Assembly: GCA_934309475.1 (NCBI GenBank)
Contig: CAKRDK010000001.1
Coordinates: 62,001 to 126,000, forward strand
Direction of reading: 5' to 3'
Length of the DNA stretch: 64,000 nucleotides
From: an uncultured Roseburia sp.
Lineage (GTDB): Bacteria; Bacillota; Clostridia; Lachnospirales; Lachnospiraceae
This document shows positions 36,129-44,463 of this stretch, piece by piece. A model generated the notes under the pieces. It saw only the letters and a list, made by a program, of their open reading frames with translations. It had not been told where the DNA came from and searched no databases. Numbering within the stretch: the first letter of the stretch is position 1; each line of letters opens with the position of its first letter. The position numbers were made by a program, and so were the translations under genes.

Positions 36129-37505
36129 TTGGCAAAGAATAAAAAAGTTGTAAGATATAAAAAACCGATTCGAATTAATATTGGTGTAATTATTTTTGGA
36201 ATTATTTTTCTTTATTTAATTTTTAATTATTTTGTGTATCTGACAAAATCACACGTTTCTGTTTATGAAGTACAGCAGGGCACCATAGCGGAAAATAACC
36301 GCTATAACGGGCTGGCGTTGCGCGCAGAGACAATCTATTATTCGGAGTATGACGGAGCACTGAATTATTATAAAAAGGATGCATCCAAAGTAGCCTACAA
36401 CAACCTCATTTATTCTGTAGATGAGAATGGGTCTATTGCAAGTGCAATCAACGAAGCAAATGCGGACGGTACGACGATTGACAGCGACAGTCTTTCGGAT
36501 ATTGAAGATGCCATTGCAAATTTCAAACAGAGCTATAAATCCCTAAATTTTTATACAACCTATACGTTTCAGGATGATGTGAATGCGATGTTAAATGAGG
36601 CTCTGAGCCAGAATGCGTTAGATGGCCTTTCCGAAGATGTTGCAAATGCGACCTCAAGCAATACCTTTCATCAGGTGTTAGCACCGCAGTCGGGAATTGT
36701 GGTATATTATACAGATGGATTCGAGGATGTTACAACGGATACCTTTACAGCGGACATGTTTGACGAGTCGACCTACAAGAAGAACAATCTGAAAGGAACG
36801 GCAGAGGTTTCAAACGGTTCACCGGTGTATAAGATGATTACGAGTGAAATCTGGAATCTTGTGGTGCCAATCGATGATGCGATGGCAGAACGGCTTGCAG
36901 ATGATACGGTGGTTGAAATCAAATTTTTAGAAGATAACAAGACGATGTATGCCTATTATACCATCACAGAAAAAGATGGACAGAAATATTTGATTTTACA
37001 GTTAAAAAGCGGCATGGTGCGCTATGCGAAAGAGCGTTATATCGAAATTGAATTGCTTTTATCAGAGGAAAGCGGTTTAAAGATTCCAAATTCTGCCATT
37101 GCGGAAAAAGAATTTTATACCATTCCGGTGGATTATTTCTTAAAAGGCGGTGATTCCGACTCCGATGGAATCCTTGTAAAAGATGGCGGCGATGCTGCCT
37201 TTGAATCCCCGACCATTTATTATTCCACAGATGAATATTACTATGTGGACGAGGATGAGGTGCCGTCCGGCACAATTTTGCAGAAGTCAGATTCGTCTGA
37301 GACCTATACGGTCGGAAGTGAGAAGGCAACGTTATCGGGAGTTTATAACATCAACAAAGGGTATGCCATCTTCAAACAGATTGATATCATATATCAGAAT
37401 GAAGAATACAGCATTGTAAAAACAGGTACCACGTATGGAATCTCGTTGTATGACCATATTGCGTTAGACGGTTCTAAGGTATCTGAGGATGAGATTATAG
37501 AATAG
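36129..37505 (+). CDS. HlyD-family membrane-fusion-like protein
   Basis: The 458-residue protein starts at TTG 36129 with AAAGGTGG about 10 bases upstream. A basic N-terminus and one membrane helix (INIGVIIFGIIFLYLIFNYF) precede a large extracellular part. The layout is barrel-sandwich like: SVYEVQQGTIAENNRYNG, then a short helical segment, then VLAPQSGIVVYYTDG, the usual second lipoyl half. Family members normally pair with an ABC or other inner-membrane pump, but no pump gene is near. It precedes yggS and sepF, so a wall or division role is possible (inference). Confidence 0.8.
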   Translation: MAKNKKVVRYKKPIRINIGVIIFGIIFLYLIFNYFVYLTKSHVSVYEVQQGTIAENNRYNGLALRAETIYYSEYDGALNYYKKDASKVAYNNLIYSVDENGSIASAINEANADGTTIDSDSLSDIEDAIANFKQSYKSLNFYTTYTFQDDVNAMLNEALSQNALDGLSEDVANATSSNTFHQVLAPQSGIVVYYTDGFEDVTTDTFTADMFDESTYKKNNLKGTAEVSNGSPVYKMITSEIWNLVVPIDDAMAERLADDTVVEIKFLEDNKTMYAYYTITEKDGQKYLILQLKSGMVRYAKERYIEIELLLSEESGLKIPNSAIAEKEFYTIPVDYFLKGGDSDSDGILVKDGGDAAFESPTIYYSTDEYYYVDEDEVPSGTILQKSDSSETYTVGSEKATLSGVYNINKGYAIFKQIDIIYQNEEYSIVKTGTTYGISLYDHIALDGSKVSEDEIIE

Positions 37506-37518
37506 GAAGGACAAAAAA

Positions 37519-38220
37519 ATGTTAAAAGAGAATTTACAGAAAGTAGAAGAGAATATTGAAGCAGCCTGCAAACGCGCAGGAAGAGACCGCAAGGAGGTTA
37601 CACTGATTGCCGTCAGCAAGACAAAACCGGTTGAGATGCTCCAGGAAATCTATGACGAGGGAATCCGCTGTTTTGGTGAGAATAAAGTACAGGAACTGAC
37701 AGAAAAAATGCCTGCTATGCCACAGGATATCGAATGGCATATGATTGGCCATCTCCAGCGCAATAAGGTAAAATATATTGCCGGAAAGGTTGCCCTGATT
37801 CATTCCGTGGATACTTATCGTCTTGCAGAGGAGATTAACATTCAGGCGAAGAAAAGAAATATTGTTATCCCGATTTTGGTTGAGGTAAACATTGCACATG
37901 AGGAGAGCAAATTTGGCACGACAGAAGAGGATGCCGTTCTCTTAGTGGAAGAGATTTCCAAGTTAGAAAATGTACGGATTAAAGGGCTGATGACGATTGC
38001 ACCGAATGTGTCTGATCCAGAGGAAAACCGTCCTTATTTTAAGAAAATCAAACAATTATCTGTTGACATAACAAATAAAAACATACATAATGTATCTATG
38101 GATATTTTGTCCATGGGTATGACGAACGATTATACCGTTGCCATTGAGGAAGGCGCAACGATGGTTCGTGTCGGCACCGGCATTTTCGGGGAGCGCAACT
38201 ATAATCGAAGCGAGTCATAA
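37519..38220 (+). CDS. YggS/YlmE family PLP homeostasis protein
   Basis: PLP-binding protein with an alanine-racemase-like barrel but no racemase second domain; it influences vitamin B6 and amino-acid balance. The 233-residue protein shows the PLP-lysine AVSKTKPVEMLQEIY near residue 30-45, CFGENKVQELTEK, EWHMIGHLQRNKVKY, and the phosphate site SMGMTNDYTVAIEEG near 195-210. It is the usual neighbour of sepF in Firmicutes. Confidence 0.95.
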   Translation: MLKENLQKVEENIEAACKRAGRDRKEVTLIAVSKTKPVEMLQEIYDEGIRCFGENKVQELTEKMPAMPQDIEWHMIGHLQRNKVKYIAGKVALIHSVDTYRLAEEINIQAKKRNIVIPILVEVNIAHEESKFGTTEEDAVLLVEEISKLENVRIKGLMTIAPNVSDPEENRPYFKKIKQLSVDITNKNIHNVSMDILSMGMTNDYTVAIEEGATMVRVGTGIFGERNYNRSES

Positions 38221-38259
38221 TCCCGTGCAGAGAGGAAAGATACATATAGGAGATATAAA

Positions 38260-38796
38260 ATGAGTGTTTTAGATAAATTTTTAAATGTAATGCGATTGAA
38301 TCCGGAAGATGATGATGAGTTTTATAACGAAGACTACGATTATGAGGATGAGGAAGACTTCGAAGAAGAACCGGTCAGAAAGAAATCATCATTCCACAGG
38401 GAGAGGGATGAGGACGAATATTATGAGGATGAGCCTAAGGCACGGGAACGTCAGGTGAAATCCACTCCGAAGATTACTCCAATTCGCAGTTCAAGAAAGC
38501 AGGGGGCAGGTATGGAAGTTTGTGTCATTAAGCCAACATCAGTAGAAGACGCACGAGAGATTACAGAGACATTGTTAGACAATCGTACCGTTGTTTTAAA
38601 TGTAGAAGGATTGAATGTCGAGATTGCACAGCGTATTATCGACTTTGCATCCGGCTCATGTTATGCAATCCATGGTAATTTACAGAAGATTTCAAATTAT
38701 ATTTTCATTTTGACACCAGCAACAGTTGACATTTCTGGGGATTTTCAGAGTATTGTAGACTCTTTTGATGTTCCTGGCATTCAGACGGAATTTTAA
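38260..38796 (+). CDS. sepF: Cell division protein SepF
   Basis: Membrane-bound FtsZ partner that aligns the Z-ring. The 178-residue protein has a short N-terminal amphipathic helix (MSVLDKFLNVMRLN), a very acidic disordered linker (about 16-70) and the C-terminal SepF domain beginning near residue 85 with EVCVIKPTSVEDAREI and NVEGLNVEIAQRIIDFASG. AGGAGA lies upstream of the ATG. ylmH starts 2 bases after it, as in the ylm cluster; ylmG and divIVA are not seen here. Confidence 0.95.
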   Translation: MSVLDKFLNVMRLNPEDDDEFYNEDYDYEDEEDFEEEPVRKKSSFHRERDEDEYYEDEPKARERQVKSTPKITPIRSSRKQGAGMEVCVIKPTSVEDAREITETLLDNRTVVLNVEGLNVEIAQRIIDFASGSCYAIHGNLQKISNYIFILTPATVDISGDFQSIVDSFDVPGIQTEF

Positions 38797-38798
38797 AG

Positions 38799-39548
38799 AT
38801 GAACGAACAGGAACTTTGTAAGAAAAGATTAGTCGACCTGGCAAAACAGGCAAATCGTAAGGGAATCGTTTTATTTAGCGATTTCCTTAATTTGAATGAA
38901 CAAAATATTTATCATCAGACCAAAAGCCAGTTAGAGGCGCAAACCGAAACTTTTGGTGGGATGGAATCAGCAGAGCGTCAGATGGTAGCATTTCTTCCTG
39001 ATGCTCTTTATTATGAGTGGGATTATCCGATTTCCTGCCTGAAAATCGAGCCGTCCTATCCGAAATTTGCCGAAAAATTAACACATCGTGATATTTTAGG
39101 TTCCATTATGAATTTGGGCGTAGAGCGCTCTAAATTAGGTGATATCATTCTTGATGAAGATGCAGCTTATTTTTTCTGTGAGGAGGGCATGGCAGCTTAT
39201 TTTCTCGAAAACCTGGAGAAAATCAAACATACCCTGGTAAAAGTTTCCGTCGCAGATGCCTCGGAAGTGGCATTTCACCAGACATTCCAGGAGAAAAGCG
39301 GCATCATTACGTCAAACCGCATTGACAGCGTGGTTGCCTGTGTCTACCAGTTGTCACGTTCAAAGGCAAGCGAACTGATTCGCGCTGAAAAAGTATTTGT
39401 AAATGGGAAAGCAATGCTCAGTAACACGTATTGTTGTAAAGAAGGTGAAATCGTGTCCGTCCGTGGAATGGGACGTTTTGTGTATGAAGGATGTAGTGGA
39501 GAAACACAAAAAGGACGGTTACGCATACAATATAAAATTTATGGATAG
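38799..39548 (+). CDS. ylmH: YlmH family S4-domain RNA-binding protein
   Basis: RNA-binding protein associated in Bacilli with ribosome quality control. The 249-residue protein has an N-terminal YlmH domain of about 170 residues and a C-terminal S4 domain (NRIDSVVACVYQLSRSKA followed by IRAEKVFVNGKAML). Position directly after sepF matches the conserved order. Confidence 0.93.
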   Translation: MNEQELCKKRLVDLAKQANRKGIVLFSDFLNLNEQNIYHQTKSQLEAQTETFGGMESAERQMVAFLPDALYYEWDYPISCLKIEPSYPKFAEKLTHRDILGSIMNLGVERSKLGDIILDEDAAYFFCEEGMAAYFLENLEKIKHTLVKVSVADASEVAFHQTFQEKSGIITSNRIDSVVACVYQLSRSKASELIRAEKVFVNGKAMLSNTYCCKEGEIVSVRGMGRFVYEGCSGETQKGRLRIQYKIYG

Positions 39549-39562
39549 GGAGAGGGATTAGA

Positions 39563-40654
39563 ATGGCAAAGGTATTACCTGTAAAGTTAAATCAAGATTG
39601 GATTTATGATATTGTATTAGAGGACAGCTTTGATAAGCTTCCGGAAGAGATGCACAAACTTTATCCGGATACGAAACGCAGATTTTGCATCGTATCGGAT
39701 TCGAATGTGGCACCGCTTTATTTAGAGGCCCTGAAAAAGGAACTCAAGCTTCCAGATGAGTCTCTTTTTGAATTTGTGTTTGAGGCTGGAGAAGCCAGTA
39801 AAAACCTTGCTACAGTATCAAAATTATATGAATATTTAATTTTAAATCACTTTGATCGCCAGGATGTGCTGCTTGCGCTTGGCGGCGGCGTAGTGGGAGA
39901 CTTGACAGGTTTTACAGCTGCAACCTATCTCCGCGGTATCGATTTTATCCAGATTCCGACCACATTGCTTTCCCAGGTTGACAGCAGTGTCGGCGGTAAA
40001 ACCGGCGTTGATTTTGAACAGTATAAAAATATGGTGGGAGCGTTCTATCAGCCGAAACTTGTCTATATGAATCTGAATTTATTAGAGTCATTGCCAAAAG
40101 AGCAGTTAATCTCAGGACTTGGCGAAGTGTTAAAACATGGTTTAATTAAAAATAAGTCCTATTTTGACTGGATGTGTGAACATGCGGATGACGTTAAGGC
40201 ACTTGATTTTGCAACGATGGAAGAAGTCGTCTACCAGAGTTGTCTGATTAAACGTGATGTCGTAGAGCGCGATGCGAAGGAATTAGGGGAACGTGCCCTT
40301 CTTAACTTTGGTCACACCATTGGCCATGCCATTGAAAAACTTTCTGATTTTTCTCTTTATCATGGAGAATGTGTCGGACTAGGATGTATCGCGGCAGCGT
40401 ATTTGTCTGAGAAGATAGGAAAACTTTCTCATCCGGAATTTGAACAGATTCGACAGACGTTTGCTGATTTTGGTTTTAAGACCTGTATTTCCGGCTATGA
40501 TGCGAATGCAATTTTAGCAGCCACAAAATCAGATAAAAAGATGGTCGGTTCCAAGGTGAAATTTATTTTGTTAAGAGAACCGGGAGATGCCTATATTTAC
40601 CGTGACCTTACCGATGAAGATATTCTAGAGGGAATCCGTTGTGTGCTTTCATAA
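39563..40654 (+). CDS. aroB: 3-dehydroquinate synthase
   Basis: Second step of the shikimate pathway: DAHP to 3-dehydroquinate, NAD- and divalent-metal-dependent. The 363-residue protein has LLALGGGVVGDLTGFTAATY and QIPTTLLSQVDSSVGGKTGV, and the metal-binding His residues in LLNFGHTIGHAIEKLS and YHGECVGLG. No other aromatic pathway gene is nearby; it lies between ylmH and lspA. Confidence 0.97.
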   Translation: MAKVLPVKLNQDWIYDIVLEDSFDKLPEEMHKLYPDTKRRFCIVSDSNVAPLYLEALKKELKLPDESLFEFVFEAGEASKNLATVSKLYEYLILNHFDRQDVLLALGGGVVGDLTGFTAATYLRGIDFIQIPTTLLSQVDSSVGGKTGVDFEQYKNMVGAFYQPKLVYMNLNLLESLPKEQLISGLGEVLKHGLIKNKSYFDWMCEHADDVKALDFATMEEVVYQSCLIKRDVVERDAKELGERALLNFGHTIGHAIEKLSDFSLYHGECVGLGCIAAAYLSEKIGKLSHPEFEQIRQTFADFGFKTCISGYDANAILAATKSDKKMVGSKVKFILLREPGDAYIYRDLTDEDILEGIRCVLS

Positions 40655-40690
40655 TAAAACGAGAATTAGAAGATACTGGAGGAAAGATGT

Positions 40691-41221
40691 ATGAAGCAGC
40701 GTTTTAAATTGGGGAAAGTGATTTCCGGAACAATCATTTGCATATTGTTGATATTTTTCGATCAAATCACAAAATATTTTGCAATTTTGAAATTAAAGGG
40801 AAAGGAAGCATTTCCAATCTGGAAAAATGTGTTTGAGTTACAATATTTAGAAAACAGAGGGGCAGCATTTGGCATTTTGCAGGGAAAAAAGATCGTGCTT
40901 GTCCTGTTTACCGTGATAGCCTTGCTTGTTCTGGCATTTATCTTTTATCATCTGCCGGCAGGAAAGCGTTATTGGTGGACACACGTCATCTGTGTTTTAT
41001 TTATATCCGGCGCAATTGGTAATTTTATTGATCGTGTATACCACAATTACGTTGTAGATTTCTTTTATTTTAAACCAATTAATTTTCCAATCTTTAATGT
41101 TGCAGATATCTATGTTGTAGTTGCAACTGCTATGATGATAATTAGTATTTTTTATTATAAGGACGAAGATTTTGAAAAGATTTTCCCGTTCAGAAAGAAA
41201 AAGGAACAAATAGATGAATAG
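40691..41221 (+). CDS. lspA: Lipoprotein signal peptidase (signal peptidase II)
   Basis: Aspartyl membrane protease that cleaves lipoprotein signal peptides before the lipidated Cys. The 176-residue protein has four membrane helices and the catalytic Asp motifs SGAIGNFIDRVYHNYVVDFF and FNVADIYVV, with LENRGAAFGILQ in the periplasmic loop. Substrates in this window include the DUF3048 lipoprotein and the lipobox carboxypeptidase. It overlaps the rluD-type gene by 8 bases. Confidence 0.96.
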   Translation: MKQRFKLGKVISGTIICILLIFFDQITKYFAILKLKGKEAFPIWKNVFELQYLENRGAAFGILQGKKIVLVLFTVIALLVLAFIFYHLPAGKRYWWTHVICVLFISGAIGNFIDRVYHNYVVDFFYFKPINFPIFNVADIYVVVATAMMIISIFYYKDEDFEKIFPFRKKKEQIDE

Positions 41222-42128
41222 ACAAAGTTTTGAAGTGGAAGCAGAGTATGAAGATGAGCGCTTAGATAAATATCTAAGCGTTATTTTTCCGGAACAGTCC
41301 CGTTCTTTTTTTCAAAAATTAATCAAGGAAGAACATGTATCCGTCAACGAAAAGCATGAGAAGGCAAATTACCGCTTAAAACCGGAAGATGTTGTCACCG
41401 TAGAGATTCCGGATGCGGTGGAGACTCCGATTTTACCGGAAAATATTCCACTTGATATTCTTTATGAAGATGATGATGTCTTAATCGTAAATAAACCGAA
41501 GGGCATGGTTGTGCATCCGTCTGCTGGCCATTACACCGGAACGCTTGTGAATGCCATTATGTATCACTGTAAGGACAGTTTATCAGGTATCAACGGCGAA
41601 ATCCGTCCGGGAATCGTGCACCGCATCGATATGGATACAACGGGGTCACTGATTGTCTGCAAAAACGATGAGAGCCACGTGGCTGTTGCAGAACAGATTA
41701 AAGAACATTCTGTGACTAGACGGTATCGCGGCATTGTCTGCGGAGTTGTGCGCGAGGATGAGGGAACGATTCATGCACCAATCGGAAGACATCCGGTCGA
41801 ACGGAAAAAAATGGCAATCAATGAACGCAATGGGAAAGATGCCATTACGCATTACAAAGTGTTGGAACGTTTTCATAACTACACATATATGGAATTTGAG
41901 TTAGAGACCGGAAGAACGCACCAGATTCGTGTCCACATGGCAAGTATCGGCCACCCGCTGCTTGGAGATGCTGTTTATTCGAGCGGAAGAAGTCCTTATA
42001 AATTGCAGGGACAAACACTGCATGCCATGACCATTGGTTTTATCCATCCGCGCACGAAGGAATACTTAGAAGTATCGGCGCCGCTTCCGAAATATTTTGA
42101 AAAAATTCTGCGTGACCTGCGCTCCTGA
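41214..42128 (+). CDS. RluA/RluD-family 23S rRNA pseudouridine synthase
   Basis: Isomerises uridine to pseudouridine in 23S rRNA or tRNA. The 304-residue protein has an N-terminal S4 domain (about 14-70) and the catalytic domain with the Asp motif IVHRIDMDTTGSLIVCK near residue 133, VVHPSAGHYTGTLVNA, and ETGRTHQIRVHMASIGHPLLG cut here to its key TGRTHQIR core. The lspA-rluD pairing is standard. Sequence alone does not fix the target uridines. Confidence 0.94.
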   Translation: MNRQSFEVEAEYEDERLDKYLSVIFPEQSRSFFQKLIKEEHVSVNEKHEKANYRLKPEDVVTVEIPDAVETPILPENIPLDILYEDDDVLIVNKPKGMVVHPSAGHYTGTLVNAIMYHCKDSLSGINGEIRPGIVHRIDMDTTGSLIVCKNDESHVAVAEQIKEHSVTRRYRGIVCGVVREDEGTIHAPIGRHPVERKKMAINERNGKDAITHYKVLERFHNYTYMEFELETGRTHQIRVHMASIGHPLLGDAVYSSGRSPYKLQGQTLHAMTIGFIHPRTKEYLEVSAPLPKYFEKILRDLRS

Positions 42129-42152
42129 ATTATATGAATAATTCATATAATT
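42128..42152 (+). repeat. 25-bp AT-rich palindrome at the end of the pseudouridine synthase gene
   Basis: AATTATATGAAT (42128-42139) and ATTCATATAATT (42141-42152) are reverse complements around one base, beginning at the last base of the gene and followed by TTTATG. It is at best a weak AT-rich terminator. Confidence 0.5.
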
Positions 42153-42177
42153 TTATGAATTTTCAAAAAATTCATCT

Positions 42178-42205
42178 TTGAATTTCTGGTCAGATATATT
42201 ATAAT
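42178..42205 (+). promoter_or_regulatory. Promoter of the cytidylate-kinase-like gene
   Basis: TTGAAT (42178-42183), 16-base spacer, TATAAT (42200-42205). The ATG lies 56 bases further on. Confidence 0.65.
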
Positions 42206-42261
42206 AAGATTAGAAAATAAGATTGACTTGCGTATACTTACAAGGGAAAGGTGGAATTTAT

Positions 42262-42894
42262 ATGGGCAACAAAATTTATACAATCGGAAGAGAATTTGGA
42301 AGTGGCGGAAGAAACGTCGGCGAGAAGCTTGCAAACCGTCTTGGAATTAAATTATATGATAAGGAACTCCTTCAGCAGGCTGCAAAAGAAAGCGGATTTT
42401 GTGAAGAGATTTTCCAAAATCATGATGAAAAACCAACCAGCAGCTTTTTATATTCGCTCGTCATGGATACATACTCAGTCAGTGGATATTCTTCCACACC
42501 TTTTTTGGATATGCCGTTGAACCACAAGGTTTTCTTAGCGCAGTTTGAGACAATCAAGAAAATTGCAGAACGTGAATCCTGTGTTATTGTAGGACGCTGT
42601 GCAGATTATGCATTATCCGATAATCCGGATTGCCTGAACGTTTTCATTCATGCAAACATGGATTACCGTATCAGGAACATTAGCAAGAATCTTAACCTCA
42701 CAGAAAACAAAGCCAAAGATTTAATTCAGAAAAATGATAAACAGCGTGCAAGCTATTACAATTACTACACCAGTAAGAAATGGGGAGATTCAAGAAGCTA
42801 TGACCTCTGCCTTGATAACAGTAAAATTGGCGAGGATGCCTGCGTTGATATGATTTTGAAATATCGTGAACTGTATGATTCTTTGAAAAAATAA
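42262..42894 (+). CDS. Cytidylate-kinase-like family protein
   Basis: P-loop kinase-like protein of the cytidylate_kin2 group, common in Lachnospiraceae; substrate unknown. From ATG 42262 (AAAGGTGG 7 bases upstream) it has 210 residues. The N-terminus YTIGREFGSGGRNVGEKLA is a Walker A variant (GREFGSGG), and ESCVIVGRCADYAL is the second conserved block. The true cytidylate kinase (Cmk) signature is not matched. It has its own promoter, and a structured region follows it. Confidence 0.88.
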   Translation: MGNKIYTIGREFGSGGRNVGEKLANRLGIKLYDKELLQQAAKESGFCEEIFQNHDEKPTSSFLYSLVMDTYSVSGYSSTPFLDMPLNHKVFLAQFETIKKIAERESCVIVGRCADYALSDNPDCLNVFIHANMDYRIRNISKNLNLTENKAKDLIQKNDKQRASYYNYYTSKKWGDSRSYDLCLDNSKIGEDACVDMILKYRELYDSLKK

Positions 42895-42905
42895 TAAGTA
42901 AGGAT

Positions 42906-42967
42906 AAACATAAAGGGTTATCGATTAGGATAAAGGAAATATCCGGATTGGGTGACCCTTTATGTTT
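42906..42967 (+). terminator. Long branched hairpin after the kinase-like gene, possible terminator
   Basis: AAACATAAAGGGT (42906-42918) pairs with ACCCTTTATGTTT (42955-42967). A smaller GGATA/TATCC stem lies in the 36-base loop. There is no U tract after it, so termination is plausible but not typical. Confidence 0.45.
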
Positions 42968-43120
42968 GAGAGTTAACTATTCGTTAAACTTGTGTTTTGC
43001 GAATAAAACAATGTAGAGAATAACGGTACCGAGCCCTAAAATGTCATTTTTAACGCAACTTATAGGTGTTTTTTCATGCCAAATTGTTGCGTTAACTCTG
43101 TCACTGTTCGTAATATGGTT
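42968..43120. other. Intergenic region with nested inverted repeats, no gene seen
   Basis: AGAGTTAAC (42969-42977) and GTTAACTCT (43091-43099) form terminal inverted repeats, and TTAACGCAAC (43050-43059) pairs with GTTGCGTTAA (43086-43095). Neither hairpin has a T tract. No convincing small open reading frame with a ribosome site is present. It lies downstream of both the kinase-like gene and dtd, which converge. Confidence 0.5.
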
Positions 43121-43570
43121 TTACATTATCTCCGCAGAATCCAACACAATTGTAAAAGGTCCGTCATTTAACAGCTCAATCTTCATATCAGCACCAAAGA
43201 TACCGGTTTCCACAACTGGAATTTCCTTTTTACATTTCGCAATGATATATTCATACATTTCATTTGCAAAATCCGGTTTTCCAGCTTTAATAAAGGATGG
43301 ACGATTTCCTTTTTTACAGTCAGCATATAATGTGAACTGTGATATCAACAACAGGCTTCCACCAACATCCTGTAGAGAAAGATTTGTTTTTCCGTCGGAA
43401 TCTTCAAAGATACGCATTCCGAGCAATTTTTTGGTCATTTTATCTGCAATTTCTTTGTTATCGATATCTGCAACACCAATGAGAACAAGAAAGCCCTTTT
43501 TAATTTTTCCGGTTACATTGCCATCTACGGTACAGGATGCAGATGTTACGCGCTGTATTACAAATTTCAT
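43121..43570 (-). CDS. dtd: D-aminoacyl-tRNA deacylase
   Basis: Removes D-amino acids mischarged on tRNA. The 149-residue protein is of standard length and carries [19 protein letters not shown] and [13 protein letters not shown], corresponding to the SQFTLxA and GP-cis-Pro active-site motifs, after the start [22 protein letters not shown] lies about 9 bases before the ATG, and an extended -10 (TGGTATACT, minus strand 43619-43627) further upstream. It is a single-gene unit convergent with the kinase-like gene. Confidence 0.96.
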   Translation of the reverse strand: MKFVIQRVTSASCTVDGNVTGKIKKGFLVLIGVADIDNKEIADKMTKKLLGMRIFEDSDGKTNLSLQDVGGSLLLISQFTLYADCKKGNRPSFIKAGKPDFANEMYEYIIAKCKKEIPVVETGIFGADMKIELLNDGPFTIVLDSAEIM

Positions 43571-43711
43571 ATTATTTTACTCCTATCACTATTTTTGCAA
43601 TGTTAAATATACCAAATAAGTATACCATGAACCGCTAGGGAAAACATAGATTTTTCGGGAAAAATATTATATAATAAATAAGATGATTTTTAGAAAGGTT
43701 TGTCATAAAAA

Positions 43712-44461
43712 GTGAAATTACAAAAATTATTAAGTTATACAAGACAGGCTGTTGATGATTACGGCTTAATCGAAGATGGCGATAAAATCGCGGTAGGCAT
43801 TTCGGGAGGAAAGGACTCTCTCACTCTTTTGTATGCATTATCTAATTTGCAGCGCTTTTATCCGAAAAAATTCGAATTAATTGCGGTTACCGTTGATTTA
43901 GGATATAACGATTTTGACTTATCAGAGGTTCAGAATTTATGTGAACAGCTTCAGGTTCCTTATCATGTCATACATACGGAGATTGCAAAGATTTTGTTTC
44001 AGGATTCTAAAAATACCTCTCCGTGCTCTCTTTGTGCAAAAATGCGTAAAGGTGCGTTAAACCAGGCGGTGAAGGAATTAGGCTGTAATAAAGTTGCCTA
44101 TGCGCATCACATGGATGACGTTATTGAGACGATGTTTTTATCCATGATCTTCGAGGGGCGCTTCTACTGCTTCCCTCCAAAAACATTCCTCGATAAAATG
44201 AAATTGACGGTGATTCGTCCTATGATTTATATTCTGGAAGCGGATGTAATCGGCTTTCAACGAAAATATCAACTCCCTGTCGTAAAGAATCCATGCCCGG
44301 CTGATGGACATACACAGCGTGAATCTGCAAAACAACTTGTTCGTCAAATAAATCTCGAACATCCGGGTGCAAAGAAACGTATTTTTCGTGCTATTTCAGA
44401 GGGAAAAATCGATGGCTGGGAAAAAGTATCTGCTACTATAAATGAAAAGGCTGGTGAATAA
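43712..44461 (+). CDS. ttcA: tRNA 2-thiolation protein, TtcA/TtuA family
   Basis: ATP-dependent tRNA thiolase with a PP-loop. The 249-residue protein starts at GTG 43712 and has the PP-loop VGISGGKDSLTLLYAL (SGGKDS at about 31-36), a CxxC in SPCSLCAKMRKGAL, and a third Cys in VKNPCPADG, matching the Fe-S binding pattern of TtcA (C32 of tRNA). A TATAAT lies at 43670-43675. The recombinase gene follows after 2 bases, so the two are probably cotranscribed. Confidence 0.9.
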   Translation: MKLQKLLSYTRQAVDDYGLIEDGDKIAVGISGGKDSLTLLYALSNLQRFYPKKFELIAVTVDLGYNDFDLSEVQNLCEQLQVPYHVIHTEIAKILFQDSKNTSPCSLCAKMRKGALNQAVKELGCNKVAYAHHMDDVIETMFLSMIFEGRFYCFPPKTFLDKMKLTVIRPMIYILEADVIGFQRKYQLPVVKNPCPADGHTQRESAKQLVRQINLEHPGAKKRIFRAISEGKIDGWEKVSATINEKAGE

Positions 44462-44463
44462 TC

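Noticed and set aside
43041..43619. Plus-strand open frame of 192 residues over dtd
   Set aside because: It is antisense to dtd, which has all family motifs and a ribosome site.
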